Source: Amphibiibacter pelophylacis
Lineage (GTDB): Bacteria > Pseudomonadota > Gammaproteobacteria > Burkholderiales > Burkholderiaceae_C
Length of the DNA: 64,000 bases
Direction of reading: 5' to 3'
NCBI RefSeq assembly: GCF_037688875.1
Contig: NZ_JAWDIE010000001.1
Span: 211,881-275,880, forward strand
Within the stretch, counting starts at the first letter, position 1; each line of letters opens with the position of its first letter. The position numbers and the translations under genes were made by a program. Positions 1-9,081 of this stretch are shown in pieces. The notes beneath the pieces were generated by a model, which saw only the letters and a program-made list of their open reading frames with translations, ran no database searches and was not told the origin of the DNA.

Positions 1-2362
1 CCTGGGAGCGCCACAGCTCGATGTCGCGCACCAGCAGCGCGTAGGACGTCAGGATGATGTCGTGCTGCGCCAGATCGACCGCGTCCTCGTGGCGCTGCAG
101 GCCGTGGTGAACGCGCACGCGCAGCGCGGGCGTGAAGCGCGTCGCCTCGTTGCGCCAGTTGCCCAGCAGGCTGACGGGCGCCACGACCAGCACCGGGCGG
201 TCCAGGCGCCCGGCTTCGCGCTCGGCCAGGATGTGGGCCAGCGTCTGCAGCGTCTTGCCCAGACCCATGTCGTCGGCCAGCAGCCCCGCCAGACCGTGCT
301 GGCCCAGGAACTGCAGCCAGTCCAGCCCGTGCTGCTGATAGGGACGCAGGCTGGCGTTCAGCCCGGCGGGGGGCGGCACGCTGGGCAGCGCGGCGCCCCC
401 GGCGGCTGTGCCGATCAGGGCCTGCAGCGCTTTGGCGCCCGCCCAGGGCAGATCGGGCGCGAGCTGGCTGCCCAGGCGCAGCGCCTCCAGCCGCGACAGG
501 CGCAGATCGCCGTCCACCGGCAGCGGGCGGTCTTCTGCCGTCAGTTCGACCAGCGCCGACAGCCAGGGGCGCAGCGGCTCGGTGGGCACGGCCCAGAAGC
601 GGCCATCCCCCCGGGGCAGGAAAACGCGCTCGGGCCAGACGGAGGCCCGAGCCGACCCCGGCGTGGGCAATTGCGCAATGAGCTGCGGCAGCAGCGGCAG
701 CACATTGATGCGCTGGCCCTGCACCTCCAGGCCCAGCGACAGATCAAACCACTCGGGCAGCGGCGTGCTGCTGACGACATCGTCCGGCGCATCAGAAGCA
801 CTGGCGCCACCCCCGCTCAGGTCGATGTGCAGCGCCTGGGCGTTTTCCAGCAGGCCGCGCTGGGGATCGGGCACCCGCACGTTCAGGCCCAGATCGCGCC
901 AGGCGACGAAATCGCTGTCCAGCCAGGCCAGCCACAGGCTGGGCGGCTGCTCGGGCGCCAGGCGCCAGCGCGTGTCGCCGCCACGCACCAGACCGAGCTG
1001 GCTCAGCGCCTGGCGGGCGCTCTGCTCGGCGGCCAGCGCGCGGTGGATCAGCACCGGGGGCGTGCCCGGCAGCAGCTTGGGCGTCTGCAGATCGGTGGCC
1101 GCGACCGTGTGGCCGCCATAGTCGAAGCCCAGCGAAGCGCACAGCAGCAGTCCCGACCCATCGGCGTGCAGCTCGATCTGCGCCTGCGGGGCTTCACCGC
1201 GCACGACCAGGGGCTCGTCCAGACCCGGTGGCAGGCCGACGGTGCCCAGATGCGTCATCACGGATTGCGGATGATCGCGCAGCAGCGTGGGCGAGAGCGG
1301 CGGTGCCTGCAGCAGCACGGGCAGCAGGGCGGGAGGGACGCCATCGGCCACCGCAGGACCGCACAGGCCCAGGGCGGTGTTGATGTAAATCGGGGGCTCG
1401 TTCAGGAACACCTGCGCCCCCTCCTGCGTCAGCGTGGCCCGGAGCTGCCAGGCCTGCTCCGGGGTGGCCTGCCAGCGCCAGGTCAGCGGCTGTGGGCCGC
1501 CCCAGGCCAGAGGCACGCCGGGCTGGCCCGGGCTGCGGCTGCTGAACAGGCGCCCGCTGCGCGCGGCCAGTTCCAGCGCCATCAGGCCGGACGGGCCACG
1601 CAGCACGGCCTCGGTCAGGGTGTCATAGCTGTAGTAGCTGGTGCGGTGGGCGTTACGGCCCAGCATGTCGATCAGCTGGAAGATGTCGCGCAGGGTGTCG
1701 CTGCCGTGTCCGCCCTGGCCGCCGTTCGGGCTGGATGTGCGGCGCAGCTTGTTCCACTCGCCGCTTTTGCGCTGGCGCGATACGCCATAGCGCAGGCTGA
1801 GCACGGTGACGCTGGTCTGCGGCGCGGCGGGCACGCGCCCGGCCTGAAGCGGGCGCTCGGCGGGTGTCCGCTGCTCGTGGGGCTCCAGCAGCAGGACAAG
1901 CTGGTCTTCCAGCGGGTTGTCCTGCAGGACGGGCAGGGCGTCTTCGGAGGTGCTGCGCGCGAGCCGGTCCATCTGCTGCAGCCACAGCCAGCCCGGATCG
2001 GATTCGGCCGGAACCGCCGGGGTGCCGGGCGGCGAGAGCAGGCCGTCGCTGTCCTCCTGCGCCAGCGCGTGCAGCACCAGCGCGACGCCGTGTTTGCACT
2101 GCTCCTGCATGGGGCAGGTGCACCAGGCGCTGTAGCGCGCGGTGCCAGAGGCCGTGGCTTCCACGTACACCGAAACGTCGTAAGGCCGTTTCAGGCTGCC
2201 TTGCACCAGGCCGTGGATTTCGGTGGTGCCTGCGTTATCGCCCGCAATTTCCCAGTTCAGCACCTGGCCGTTGACGAAGAGCTTGCGGCCCCGGACCACG
2301 GTCTGCGCATCAAAACTGCGCTCCAGTGCGCCCAGACCTGCCACCACATTGCGGATATTCAT
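1..2362 (-). CDS. SNF2-family helicase with N-terminal SWIM zinc finger (3' end outside window)
   Basis: The gene reads leftward from ATG at 2362 and stays open to base 1, so its C-terminal helicase lobe is missing. The N-terminus carries a SWIM zinc-finger pattern (CTCPMQEQCKH, about residues 78-88). The Walker A motif DDMGLGKT lies near 248-274, and a block resembling motif Ia and the following helicase motifs continues to the edge (VLVVAPVSLLGNW). SWIM plus SNF2 is a known bacterial combination of DNA-dependent ATPases of poorly defined role, probably in DNA repair or transcription recycling. The in-frame match between start codon and Walker A shows one continuous frame over 2.3 kb. Long plus-strand frames here are antisense shadows. 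Confidence 0.85.
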   Translation of the reverse strand, partial: MNIRNVVAGLGALERSFDAQTVVRGRKLFVNGQVLNWEIAGDNAGTTEIHGLVQGSLKRPYDVSVYVEATASGTARYSAWCTCPMQEQCKHGVALVLHALAQEDSDGLLSPPGTPAVPAESDPGWLWLQQMDRLARSTSEDALPVLQDNPLEDQLVLLLEPHEQRTPAERPLQAGRVPAAPQTSVTVLSLRYGVSRQRKSGEWNKLRRTSSPNGGQGGHGSDTLRDIFQLIDMLGRNAHRTSYYSYDTLTEAVLRGPSGLMALELAARSGRLFSSRSPGQPGVPLAWGGPQPLTWRWQATPEQAWQLRATLTQEGAQVFLNEPPIYINTALGLCGPAVADGVPPALLPVLLQAPPLSPTLLRDHPQSVMTHLGTVGLPPGLDEPLVVRGEAPQAQIELHADGSGLLLCASLGFDYGGHTVAATDLQTPKLLPGTPPVLIHRALAAEQSARQALSQLGLVRGGDTRWRLAPEQPPSLWLAWLDSDFVAWRDLGLNVRVPDPQRGLLENAQALHIDLSGGGASASDAPDDVVSSTPLPEWFDLSLGLEVQGQRINVLPLLPQLIAQLPTPGSARASVWPERVFLPRGDGRFWAVPTEPLRPWLSALVELTAEDRPLPVDGDLRLSRLEALRLGSQLAPDLPWAGAKALQALIGTAAGGAALPSVPPPAGLNASLRPYQQHGLDWLQFLGQHGLAGLLADDMGLGKTLQTLAHILAEREAGRLDRPVLVVAPVSLLGNWRNEATRFTPALRVRVHHGLQRHEDAVDLAQHDIILTSYALLVRDIELWRSQ

Positions 2363-2413
2363 CGGGCAGCATTGTACGGGCGGGGGAGGGCGGGCGACGT
2401 TATGGCTGCGCGA

Positions 2414-2809
2414 TCAGCCTCCTTCGACCACCACCATCGCGGCGACCAGGCTGCGTTCGTCGCTCAGGCTGACATGCAGGCGCAGCCCGCGCTGGGCGAT
2501 GTGGCGGGCGAGTTCGCCGTGGCAGTGCCACTGCGGGGCGCCGCTGGGGCCATTGAGGCATTCGCAGTCGTGCCAGGCCACGAGGCCTGCGACCCCGCTG
2601 CCCAGGGCTTTGCCCAGCGCTTCCTTGGCGGCAAAGCGGGTGGCGACGTAGTGCGCGCCGCGCTGGGGGCTGGCGGCGCTGCGGCGGGCGTATTCGTCGC
2701 GCTCGGCGGGGCCCAGCACGCGCTGTACAAAGGCCGCGCCGCGCCGCGCCAGCACGCGTGCTACGCGTTGCGGGTCGCACAGATCCAGTCCGATCCCGAC
2801 AATCGCCAT
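2414..2809 (-). CDS. acpS: holo-[acyl-carrier-protein] synthase
   Basis: AcpS transfers the 4'-phosphopantetheine arm of CoA to the serine of acyl carrier protein, activating fatty acid synthesis in the cytosol. At 131 aa it has the normal family length. It shows the metal-binding GIGLD motif at residues 5-9 and the FAAKEALGKAL motif near residue 60, both diagnostic. It starts 14 bp after pdxJ and is the last gene of a DUF3426-era-recO-pdxJ-acpS run, the same order seen in many proteobacteria. The helicase gene begins about 50 bp downstream on the same strand. Confidence 0.95.
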   Translation of the reverse strand: MAIVGIGLDLCDPQRVARVLARRGAAFVQRVLGPAERDEYARRSAASPQRGAHYVATRFAAKEALGKALGSGVAGLVAWHDCECLNGPSGAPQWHCHGELARHIAQRGLRLHVSLSDERSLVAAMVVVEGG

Positions 2810-2823
2810 GCCCGCGTGCCGCC

Positions 2824-3711
2824 TCAGCCCAGCAGCGGGCGTGCGGCGCGGGCGGTCTGGACGTCGCGGCTGACGGCTTCGGCCAGAGGCATGTCCTGCC
2901 AGTCGCGCGACCCGGCGCGCTGGATGGCGGCCAGGTAGGCGCGGGTGGCGTCGGTGTACCCCCGGTCCAGCGCGTCGGCAACGAAGGCGTGGCCGATCGA
3001 GACCTCGTCCACCTGCGGCACCTGCGCCAGGAAGAGCGTCAGGTTGTGCAGATTCAGATCGTGTCCGGCGTTGACGCCCAGGCCCGCCGCCTGCGCCGCC
3101 TGGGCGCTGTCGATGTAGCTTTGCAGATTCTCCTGCAGCGCGGCCAGGCTGTCGTCGCCGGGCTGCTCCATGGCGGCGGTGAAGGCGCGGGCGTAGCCTT
3201 CGGTGTACAGCTCGACGCGGTCAGCGCCCAGCAGCGCCGCGTGCGCCATCGCTCCGGGCACAGGGTCCATGAAAAGGCTGACGCGCACGCCCGCCACTTT
3301 GGCGCGTTCGATCAGCGGGCGCAGCTCGTCCGCCTGCGCGGGCAGATCCCAGCCGTGGTCCGAGGTGGCCTGGCCGACGCTGTCGGGCACAAACGTCATC
3401 TGCTGCGGACGCGTGCTTTCGGGCAGGAAATCCAGCAGGTTGTGGCCGGGGTTGCCTTCGATGTTGTACTCGATGTGCGGCCAGGTCTGGCGCAGCAGCG
3501 TGGCCAGGTCCAGCACGTCGTGGGTGCGGATGTGGCGCTGGTCGGGCCGGGGGTGGACGGTGATGCCGTGCGCACCCGCCAGCAGCACAGCCTGCGCGGC
3601 GTGGGTGACGCCGGGGATGTCCAGCGTGCGCGTGTTGCGCAGCAGCGCCACCTTGTTGAGGTTGACAGACAGGCGGGGAGCGGCGTGCTCGGCGTTGGCC
3701 ACAGGGTTCAT
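2824..3711 (-). CDS. pdxJ: pyridoxine 5'-phosphate synthase
   Basis: PdxJ condenses 1-deoxyxylulose 5-phosphate with 3-amino-2-oxopropyl phosphate to form pyridoxine 5'-phosphate, the last ring-forming step of DXP-dependent vitamin B6 synthesis. Visible family motifs are LSVNLNKVALLRNTR at the N-terminus, HPRPDQRHI, YNIEGNP, LFMDP and GLGVNAGHDLN. At 295 aa it is about 50 residues longer than the E. coli enzyme; much of the surplus is a C-terminal tail after the ATRAYLAAI helix. It sits between recO (55 bp away) and acpS (14 bp), and the operon order supports the call. Confidence 0.95.
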   Translation of the reverse strand: MNPVANAEHAAPRLSVNLNKVALLRNTRTLDIPGVTHAAQAVLLAGAHGITVHPRPDQRHIRTHDVLDLATLLRQTWPHIEYNIEGNPGHNLLDFLPESTRPQQMTFVPDSVGQATSDHGWDLPAQADELRPLIERAKVAGVRVSLFMDPVPGAMAHAALLGADRVELYTEGYARAFTAAMEQPGDDSLAALQENLQSYIDSAQAAQAAGLGVNAGHDLNLHNLTLFLAQVPQVDEVSIGHAFVADALDRGYTDATRAYLAAIQRAGSRDWQDMPLAEAVSRDVQTARAARPLLG

Positions 3712-3766
3712 GGCGATCGGGTCCAGTCAGAGGAAAGGGTCGGAAAAATCAAAAGAATCTGAAAAA

Positions 3767-4531
3767 TCAGGAGGATGGCGTTGCCGCGCTGATCGCGGCG
3801 TGCACCCCCTGCATGACCTGGCGCGAGCGCAGGGCGTGGCCCAGATGGTACTGCAACACCCCCTGAAGCTGCTGGCGCAGCCCCGGCCCGGCCGCGCCGC
3901 AGACGGCCTGCAGGTGCGGCAGGTGGCCGCGAGCCCGCTGCAGCGCCTGCCACAGCGCGGCGGGCAGGCCCTGGGCCGGGTCGGTGGCGGGCGTCAGGCC
4001 CAGCTGCGGGTGCAGGCGCCAGGCGGTGTCGGCGCCCAGCGGCGCCTGGCGTGCGGTGTCCTGGTCGAGCTGCGGCAGCCAGCCCAGCGCGTCCAGGTTG
4101 GTGATCTCGAAGGCGCGCAGGGCCGGTCCTGCTGCGGCGTCCGGCGCCAGCGCACACAGGTGGGCCAGCGTGGCGGCGTAGGCGTCAAACAGCGCGGGCG
4201 CAGGCTCGTGCAGCGGCACGAGCCGGGTCAGCAGCTCGTTCAGGTAGTAGGCGCTGAGCAGATGCCGCCCCGGCAGCACCGGCCCGCCCGCCCAGTCGGC
4301 GCTGCGCAGGGTTTCGATGTCGCGCACCTCGGCGCGGCGGCCGCGCACCAGCACCAGGTTCAGGCGCTGGAAGGGCAGCAGCACCGACCGAAGCTGCGAC
4401 CCCGGCCGCTTGGCGCCTTTGGCGACGATGATGATCCGCCCGCGGGCGCGGGTGAAGGTGTCCAGGATCTGGCTGGATTCGCTCCAGTCGTGGTGGTGCA
4501 GCACATAGGCGGCCAAGCCGGAATCGCCCAC
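3767..4531 (-). CDS. recO: DNA repair protein RecO
   Basis: RecO works with RecF and RecR to load RecA on SSB-coated single-stranded gaps and to anneal complementary strands. The 254-aa protein has the RecO N-terminal OB-fold signature (AYVLHHHDWSESSQILD, then GRIIIVAKGAKRPGS) and the helical C-terminal part including the YYLNELLTRL segment. The zinc-finger cysteines found in some RecO proteins are not evident. It begins only 6 bp after the era stop, so it is almost certainly co-transcribed with era. Confidence 0.93.
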   Translation of the reverse strand: MGDSGLAAYVLHHHDWSESSQILDTFTRARGRIIIVAKGAKRPGSQLRSVLLPFQRLNLVLVRGRRAEVRDIETLRSADWAGGPVLPGRHLLSAYYLNELLTRLVPLHEPAPALFDAYAATLAHLCALAPDAAAGPALRAFEITNLDALGWLPQLDQDTARQAPLGADTAWRLHPQLGLTPATDPAQGLPAALWQALQRARGHLPHLQAVCGAAGPGLRQQLQGVLQYHLGHALRSRQVMQGVHAAISAATPSS

Positions 4532-4537
4532 GGTGGT

Positions 4538-5482
4538 TTACTCGTAGCCGTAGGCGCGGATGTGCTCTTCGCTGTCGGCCCAGCCACTGCGCACCTTGAC
4601 CCACAGCTCCAGGTGGACTTTGGCGCCCAGGAGGGTCTGAAGTTCCTGGCGCGCGTCGCTGCCGATGCGTTTCAGGCGCTCGCCGCCTTTGCCGATCACC
4701 ATGCCTTTGTGCGCCTCGCGCTCGACGATGAAGGTCGCGGCAATGCGCGTCAGGCCGGGCTTTTCCTCGTACTGGTCGATGACGACGGTGGAGGTGTAAG
4801 GCAGCTCGTCACCCGTCAGGCGAAAGAGCTTTTCGCGCAGGGTTTCTGACACCAGAAAGCGCTCCGAGCGGTCGGTCAGCGTGTCGGCGTCGTAAAACCA
4901 GGGCTGCTGCGGCAGGTATTTGCCAACGATGTCCTGCAGACGCACGATATCGGCAGCGCGGCGCGCCGTCATGGGCACGATCTCGGCGAAATCAAAGCGC
5001 TGCTGCATCTGCTGCAGCCAGGGCATCAGCGTGGTGCGCTGCACGATGGTGTCCAGCTTGTTGGCAATCAGCAGCACGGGTTTGCCGCCTTTGCAGTGGG
5101 CCAGAACCTCTTCGTCGGCCTCGCCAAAGCGCCCGGCTTCGACCAGGAAAAGGACAGCATCCACATCCCCCAGCACCGACAGCACGGTGCGGTTGAGCGT
5201 GCGGTTCAGCGCCGTGCTGTGCCGCGTCTGGAAGCCCGGTGTATCGACGAAAACGAACTGGTTCACGCCCGTGGTCTGGATGCCGGTGATGCGGTGGCGC
5301 GTGGTCTGCGCCTTCTTCGAGGTGATGCTGATTTTCTGGCGCACCAGGGCGTTGATCAGCGTGGATTTGCCCACGTTGGGCCGGCCCACGATGGCGATCA
5401 GGCCGCAGTGCTGGTCGGCTTCGGGGACGGGCGTGTGGCCCGGGGTTTCGGGGATTTCGGATGGGGGAGTGATATCGCTCAT
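4538..5482 (-). CDS. era: GTPase Era
   Basis: Era is an essential GTPase that binds 16S rRNA through a C-terminal KH domain during 30S subunit assembly. The GTPase motifs are clear: G1 GRPNVGKST (33-41), G3 DTPG (80-83) and G4 NKLD (141-144). The KH-like segment with EREAHKGMVIGKGG lies near residue 250. At 314 aa it is slightly longer than E. coli Era because of an acidic/proline N-terminal extension. Its ATG overlaps the stop of the upstream zinc-ribbon gene (ATGA). rnc, the usual upstream neighbour, is absent here. Confidence 0.95.
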   Translation of the reverse strand: MSDITPPSEIPETPGHTPVPEADQHCGLIAIVGRPNVGKSTLINALVRQKISITSKKAQTTRHRITGIQTTGVNQFVFVDTPGFQTRHSTALNRTLNRTVLSVLGDVDAVLFLVEAGRFGEADEEVLAHCKGGKPVLLIANKLDTIVQRTTLMPWLQQMQQRFDFAEIVPMTARRAADIVRLQDIVGKYLPQQPWFYDADTLTDRSERFLVSETLREKLFRLTGDELPYTSTVVIDQYEEKPGLTRIAATFIVEREAHKGMVIGKGGERLKRIGSDARQELQTLLGAKVHLELWVKVRSGWADSEEHIRAYGYE

Positions 5483-6471
5483 GGGGCGTGAGGATAGACC
5501 AGCCTGGCCTGCCAGGTGCGGATGTTTTCACCCAAATCCTGCGGCAGACGCAGGATGGCGCTGCCGTCGCGCACGTTCTGGCGGCGTTCGCGGTCGGTGG
5601 CGCGCGTCAGGCCCAGCTCGGCGGCGGTGAAAACGCGCTGCGACAGCGCCTGGCCGTCGGCGCCGATCAGGGTCAGATCCAGCCCGGGCTCAGCGATAAC
5701 GGCGTCGGCGCTGCGCTGCAGGGCGATCTCCAGACGAAAGCGCATCTGCCCTTGCGCGTCCACGGTGGGCGGCTCGCCTGATGGGCTGGCGCTGGCCCCC
5801 GGCGCGGGCAGCAGGCTGAGCTGGGTGTTGTCCAAAGACCACACAGCGAGATCGCGCTCCGGCCGCAACTGGCAGCCCAGCGCCTGGCACAGCGGCACCC
5901 AGACCGCGCGCGTCTCCGGCCACCAGGCGGCCTGCCAGTGGCGGCTGGCCAGCAGCATCTGCGCCACCAGCAGCAGGCCCAGCAGCGGAATCAGCACCCG
6001 GCTGGCGCGGTCCCAGCCGCTCGCCGGGGCGGCGGCTGCAGCGGTGCGCGGCGGGCTTAAAAAGTCGGGCGGAGGCGGTTCGGGCTCAAGCGCAGGCTCT
6101 GAGGCGATGTTTGCGGTGACGGTTGCGGTGACGGGCTCGGCCTCGTCCAGCCAGCGGTCGGCGGGTGATGCGTCGGCGGGTTCGTCCAGATCCAGACTGG
6201 GCCAGGCACTGCGGTCGCTGCCGGCCACCCGTGTGGGGGGGGTATGGGCCGCTGGCGCAGGGGCAGTCGCGACTTGGGGCGCCGACGATTCTGTGTCGAT
6301 CAGGTTCTGCACCGCGTCGAAGGGCTGCAGGCAGTGGCCGCAGCGCACCCAGCCCTGCACCGCGCGCCATTGCTGCGGCTGCACCTGCCAGACCGTCTGG
6401 CAGTGCGGGCAGCGTGCCGCACGCGGGGCTTCGGGGGAGGGCGGAAGAGGGGCGGTGTCCAGACTCGACAT
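5479..6471 (-). CDS. DUF3426 zinc-ribbon membrane protein
   Basis: The N-terminus has a CPHC...CGHC zinc ribbon of the MJ0042 type. A proline/acid-rich linker follows, then one membrane segment (VLIPLLGLLLVAQMLLAS) and a C-terminal DUF3426-like domain, so the zinc ribbon is probably cytosolic and the rest periplasmic. Function is unknown; in betaproteobacteria such genes often sit near prmA or accBC. I chose ATG 6471 (330 aa), close to the zinc ribbon. ATG 6483 is equally possible; longer frames reach 6810 but add unlikely sequence. No strong ribosome-binding site decides the start. The stop overlaps era by 4 bp. Confidence 0.8.
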   Translation of the reverse strand: MSSLDTAPLPPSPEAPRAARCPHCQTVWQVQPQQWRAVQGWVRCGHCLQPFDAVQNLIDTESSAPQVATAPAPAAHTPPTRVAGSDRSAWPSLDLDEPADASPADRWLDEAEPVTATVTANIASEPALEPEPPPPDFLSPPRTAAAAAPASGWDRASRVLIPLLGLLLVAQMLLASRHWQAAWWPETRAVWVPLCQALGCQLRPERDLAVWSLDNTQLSLLPAPGASASPSGEPPTVDAQGQMRFRLEIALQRSADAVIAEPGLDLTLIGADGQALSQRVFTAAELGLTRATDRERRQNVRDGSAILRLPQDLGENIRTWQARLVYPHAP

Positions 6472-6715
6472 GGGCGCGATCATGCCATGGCTGTGCACCA
6501 ATTCCGCAGCGTGCGACCAGGGTATGCCATGGCCTGCATCCACTGCGGGCGGCGCTGCGTACAAGATCGTGTCAGCCACAGGATTTAAGTGAGGTGTGTC
6601 GTGCCAGCAGCCCGAACCGGTACCGCCCGTCCGGACTTGTTCCCCGCCCCGGGGGGCGAAATGGCGTTTCCTGCCAGAATGGCTTTCGGCCGCGTGGCCG
6701 GAATGTGGGACAGGC

Positions 6716-7273
6716 ATGCAGACACCGCAGGACAACGAAAAGCTGGCCGACTGGCTGGCGCGATCCGCCATGCAGGACAGGCAGGCGTTTGCGCGCCTGT
6801 ACGAGGCCACGTCGCCCCGGCTTTACGCCGTGGCGCTGCGCGTTCTGCAACGGCCCGCCTGGGCCGATGAAGTGCTGCAGGAGAGTTTCGTGTCCATCTG
6901 GCACAACGCCGCGCGCTACCGCCCAGACCTGGCGGCGCCCATGACCTGGATGACGCAGATCGTGCGCAACCGCGCCATCGACTGGCTGCGCGGCAGCGAC
7001 AACCGCCTGGACGCGCTGGACCCGGAGGTCGTCGAGACCTGGGTGGATCCGGCTGCTGGCCCCTCGCAGCGCCTGTCCGACCAGCAGCAGGCCAGCCGCC
7101 TGCAGGATTGCCTGGAGCATCTGCCCGCCGAACAGCGCCAGTGTGTGGTTCTGGCCTACCAGCACGGCATGAGCCACGCCGAACTGGCCACCCACCTGAC
7201 CCGCCCGCTGGGCACGGTCAAAAGCTGGATCCGGCGCGGGCTGGACCACCTGAAAGGGTGTGTGAGCGCATGA
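6716..7273 (+). CDS. ECF-type RNA polymerase sigma factor (module with msrPQ)
   Basis: This 185-aa protein has sigma-70 region 2 (AFARLYEATSPRLYAVALR, then ADEVLQESFVSIW) and region 4 (LPAEQRQCVVLAYQHGMSH, then GTVKSWIRRGLDHLK), as in SigK/RpoE-like ECF factors. It should direct RNA polymerase to a small stress regulon. ATG 6716 was chosen because the conserved region begins a few residues later. Its TGA overlaps the ATG of an RskA-type anti-sigma, and msrP-msrQ follow, so the four genes look like one operon controlling periplasmic methionine sulfoxide repair. The regulatory link to msrPQ is inference from position. Confidence 0.9.
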   Translation: MQTPQDNEKLADWLARSAMQDRQAFARLYEATSPRLYAVALRVLQRPAWADEVLQESFVSIWHNAARYRPDLAAPMTWMTQIVRNRAIDWLRGSDNRLDALDPEVVETWVDPAAGPSQRLSDQQQASRLQDCLEHLPAEQRQCVVLAYQHGMSHAELATHLTRPLGTVKSWIRRGLDHLKGCVSA

Positions 7274-8067
7274 AGTACGACAACCCCGATCTCATCCAGG
7301 CGCTGGCGGCGCGCTACGTCACCGGCACCCTGCGCGGTGCGGCGCGCCAGCGCTGGGCCGATCTGCTCCGCCAGCGCAGCGACATCGCGCAGACCGTGGC
7401 CGAGTGGCAGCGTCGCCTGCAGCCGCTCAGCGACAGCCTGACGCCCGTGGCTCCCCCGGCGCGCGTGTGGCGCCGCATCGAAGCCCGGCTGGAGGGCGAA
7501 AGCGCGTCTGCCAGCGCGGCAACGCCGCTCGTCCGCGCCGCCGACAGCGTGCGCCAGGGCTGGCAGCGCCTGTGGGTGGGCGCGCTGGGCGGCATGATGG
7601 CGGCGGGCCTGGCCGCGCTGCTGGTCTGGCCGGCTGGGCCGCAGCAGGGGGCTGGCGGCGATCGCCTGGCCGCAGCCTCACCGCCGCAGGTGGTGGCGGT
7701 GATCGGCAGCGAGAACCGCGACCAGGTGCTGGTCGCCAGCATCGACAGCCAGCAGCACGAGCTGTGGATCACGCCCATGCAGGTGTCGGCCCAGGTGCGC
7801 GAGCAGCTGGCGCAGTCGCGCAGCCTGGAGCTGTGGGCCATTGGCGCCTCGGGCCAACCACGCAGCCTGGGTCTGATCCACGCCCAGGAACTCACCCGAG
7901 TGCCCCTGGGCACCGCTCAACAACTTGATCTCAATATACTGGCCGTGAGCCTGGAGCCCGCAGGGGGTTCCCCGACAGGCCAGCCTACGGGCCCTGTGCT
8001 TTACACCGGCGAGTGGCACAGGCCCGCCACACAACCGGCGGACGCAAAAGCGCCCCGGTCCTCCTGA
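7270..8067 (+). CDS. RskA-family transmembrane anti-sigma factor
   Basis: The 265-aa protein has a helical N-terminus (residues 1-80, ALAARYVTGTLRGAARQRW), one membrane span near residues 110-125 (LGGMMAAGLAALLVW) and a periplasmic domain ending in the PTGPVLYTGEW block typical of RskA-like anti-sigma factors. It would hold the sigma factor encoded just upstream at the membrane until a periplasmic signal triggers release, usually by regulated proteolysis. Translation is coupled to the sigma gene by an ATGA overlap. No zinc-binding HxxxCxxC motif is visible in the N-terminal domain. Confidence 0.88.
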   Translation: MKYDNPDLIQALAARYVTGTLRGAARQRWADLLRQRSDIAQTVAEWQRRLQPLSDSLTPVAPPARVWRRIEARLEGESASASAATPLVRAADSVRQGWQRLWVGALGGMMAAGLAALLVWPAGPQQGAGGDRLAAASPPQVVAVIGSENRDQVLVASIDSQQHELWITPMQVSAQVREQLAQSRSLELWAIGASGQPRSLGLIHAQELTRVPLGTAQQLDLNILAVSLEPAGGSPTGQPTGPVLYTGEWHRPATQPADAKAPRSS

Positions 8068-8085
8068 CTTTTTGAAGGTTTTTTT

Positions 8086-9069
8086 ATGTCACGCCACTCC
8101 CAACGATTCGATCATCCCGTTCCCAGCGAGATCACGCCGCCCGACGTTTACCTGAACCGCCGCCAGTGGATGCAGGGCGCTGCCCTGACCGGCCTGGGCG
8201 GCGCTCTGGGCGGCCTTGCGCTGCCTGCCCATGCCATGGTCACCCCGCCCGGCGTGAACAAGCCGCTGCCGGGCGCCGACAGCAAGGTGCCGGGTGCGCG
8301 CGTGGATGCCAAACCGACGCCTTACAAGGACGTCAGCACCTACAACAATTACTACGAGTTCAGCACTGACAAGAGTCAGCCTGCGCGCCTGGCCGGAACG
8401 CTCAAGACCGAGCCCTGGACGGTGAGCATTGAAGGTCTGGTCAAAAAGCCCATGAAGATGGGCATCGACGAGCTGCTCAAGCTCGCGCCCATGGAAGAGC
8501 GCATTTACCGCCTGCGCTGCGTCGAAGCCTGGTCTATGGTCGTGCCCTGGGTGGGCTATTCGCTGTCCAGCCTGATCGATCATGTGCAGCCGCTGGGCAG
8601 CGCCAAATACATCGAGTTCGTCACCCTGGCCGACAAGGCGCAGATGCCGGGCCTGTCGTCGGGCGTGCTCGAGTGGCCCTACCGCGAGGGCCTGCGCATG
8701 GACGAGGCGCGCCACCCGCTGACGCTGCTCACTTTTGGCCTCTACGGCGAAGTGCTGCCCAAGCAGAACGGCGCACCGCTGCGCGTGATCGTGCCCTGGA
8801 AGTACGGCTTCAAGAGCGCCAAGAGCCTGGTCGCCATCCGCTTCCTGGAGGCCATGCCGACCAGCTCCTGGATGCGCTCGGCGCCCAGCGAGTACGGCTT
8901 TTACGCCAACGTGAACCCGCAGGTTGATCACCCGCGCTGGAGCCAGTCCTCCGAGCGCCCGATCGGCGGCGGCCTCTTCGCCAAGCGTCAGGCCACGCAG
9001 ATGTTCAACGGTTACGGCCCTCAGGTGGCTTCGCTGTATGCAGGCATGGACCTGCGCCACTATTTCTGA
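8086..9069 (+). CDS. msrP: MsrP, protein-methionine-sulfoxide reductase catalytic subunit
   Basis: MsrP is a periplasmic molybdopterin enzyme that reduces methionine sulfoxide in proteins oxidised by hypochlorous acid or similar oxidants. A Tat-type signal is present (NRRQWMQGAALTGL, RR at residues 25-26, then a hydrophobic stretch to PAHA). The predicted molybdenum-ligand cysteine is C145 in RLRCVEAWS. Length (327 aa) fits the family. It lies 18 bp after the anti-sigma gene and 12 bp before msrQ, its usual electron-donating partner. Confidence 0.95.
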   Translation: MSRHSQRFDHPVPSEITPPDVYLNRRQWMQGAALTGLGGALGGLALPAHAMVTPPGVNKPLPGADSKVPGARVDAKPTPYKDVSTYNNYYEFSTDKSQPARLAGTLKTEPWTVSIEGLVKKPMKMGIDELLKLAPMEERIYRLRCVEAWSMVVPWVGYSLSSLIDHVQPLGSAKYIEFVTLADKAQMPGLSSGVLEWPYREGLRMDEARHPLTLLTFGLYGEVLPKQNGAPLRVIVPWKYGFKSAKSLVAIRFLEAMPTSSWMRSAPSEYGFYANVNPQVDHPRWSQSSERPIGGGLFAKRQATQMFNGYGPQVASLYAGMDLRHYF

Positions 9070-9081
9070 AAGCCAGGCAGT

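Noticed and set aside
62..2938. 958-aa plus-strand frame at the left edge
   Set aside because: The minus strand encodes a SNF2 helicase and acpS with clear motifs here; the plus frame is rich in Gln/Arg/Gly shadows only.
3739..3775. Short direct repeats (AAAAATC) between pdxJ and recO
   Set aside because: Two imperfect A/T-rich repeats in a 55-bp spacer; too short to distinguish from chance.
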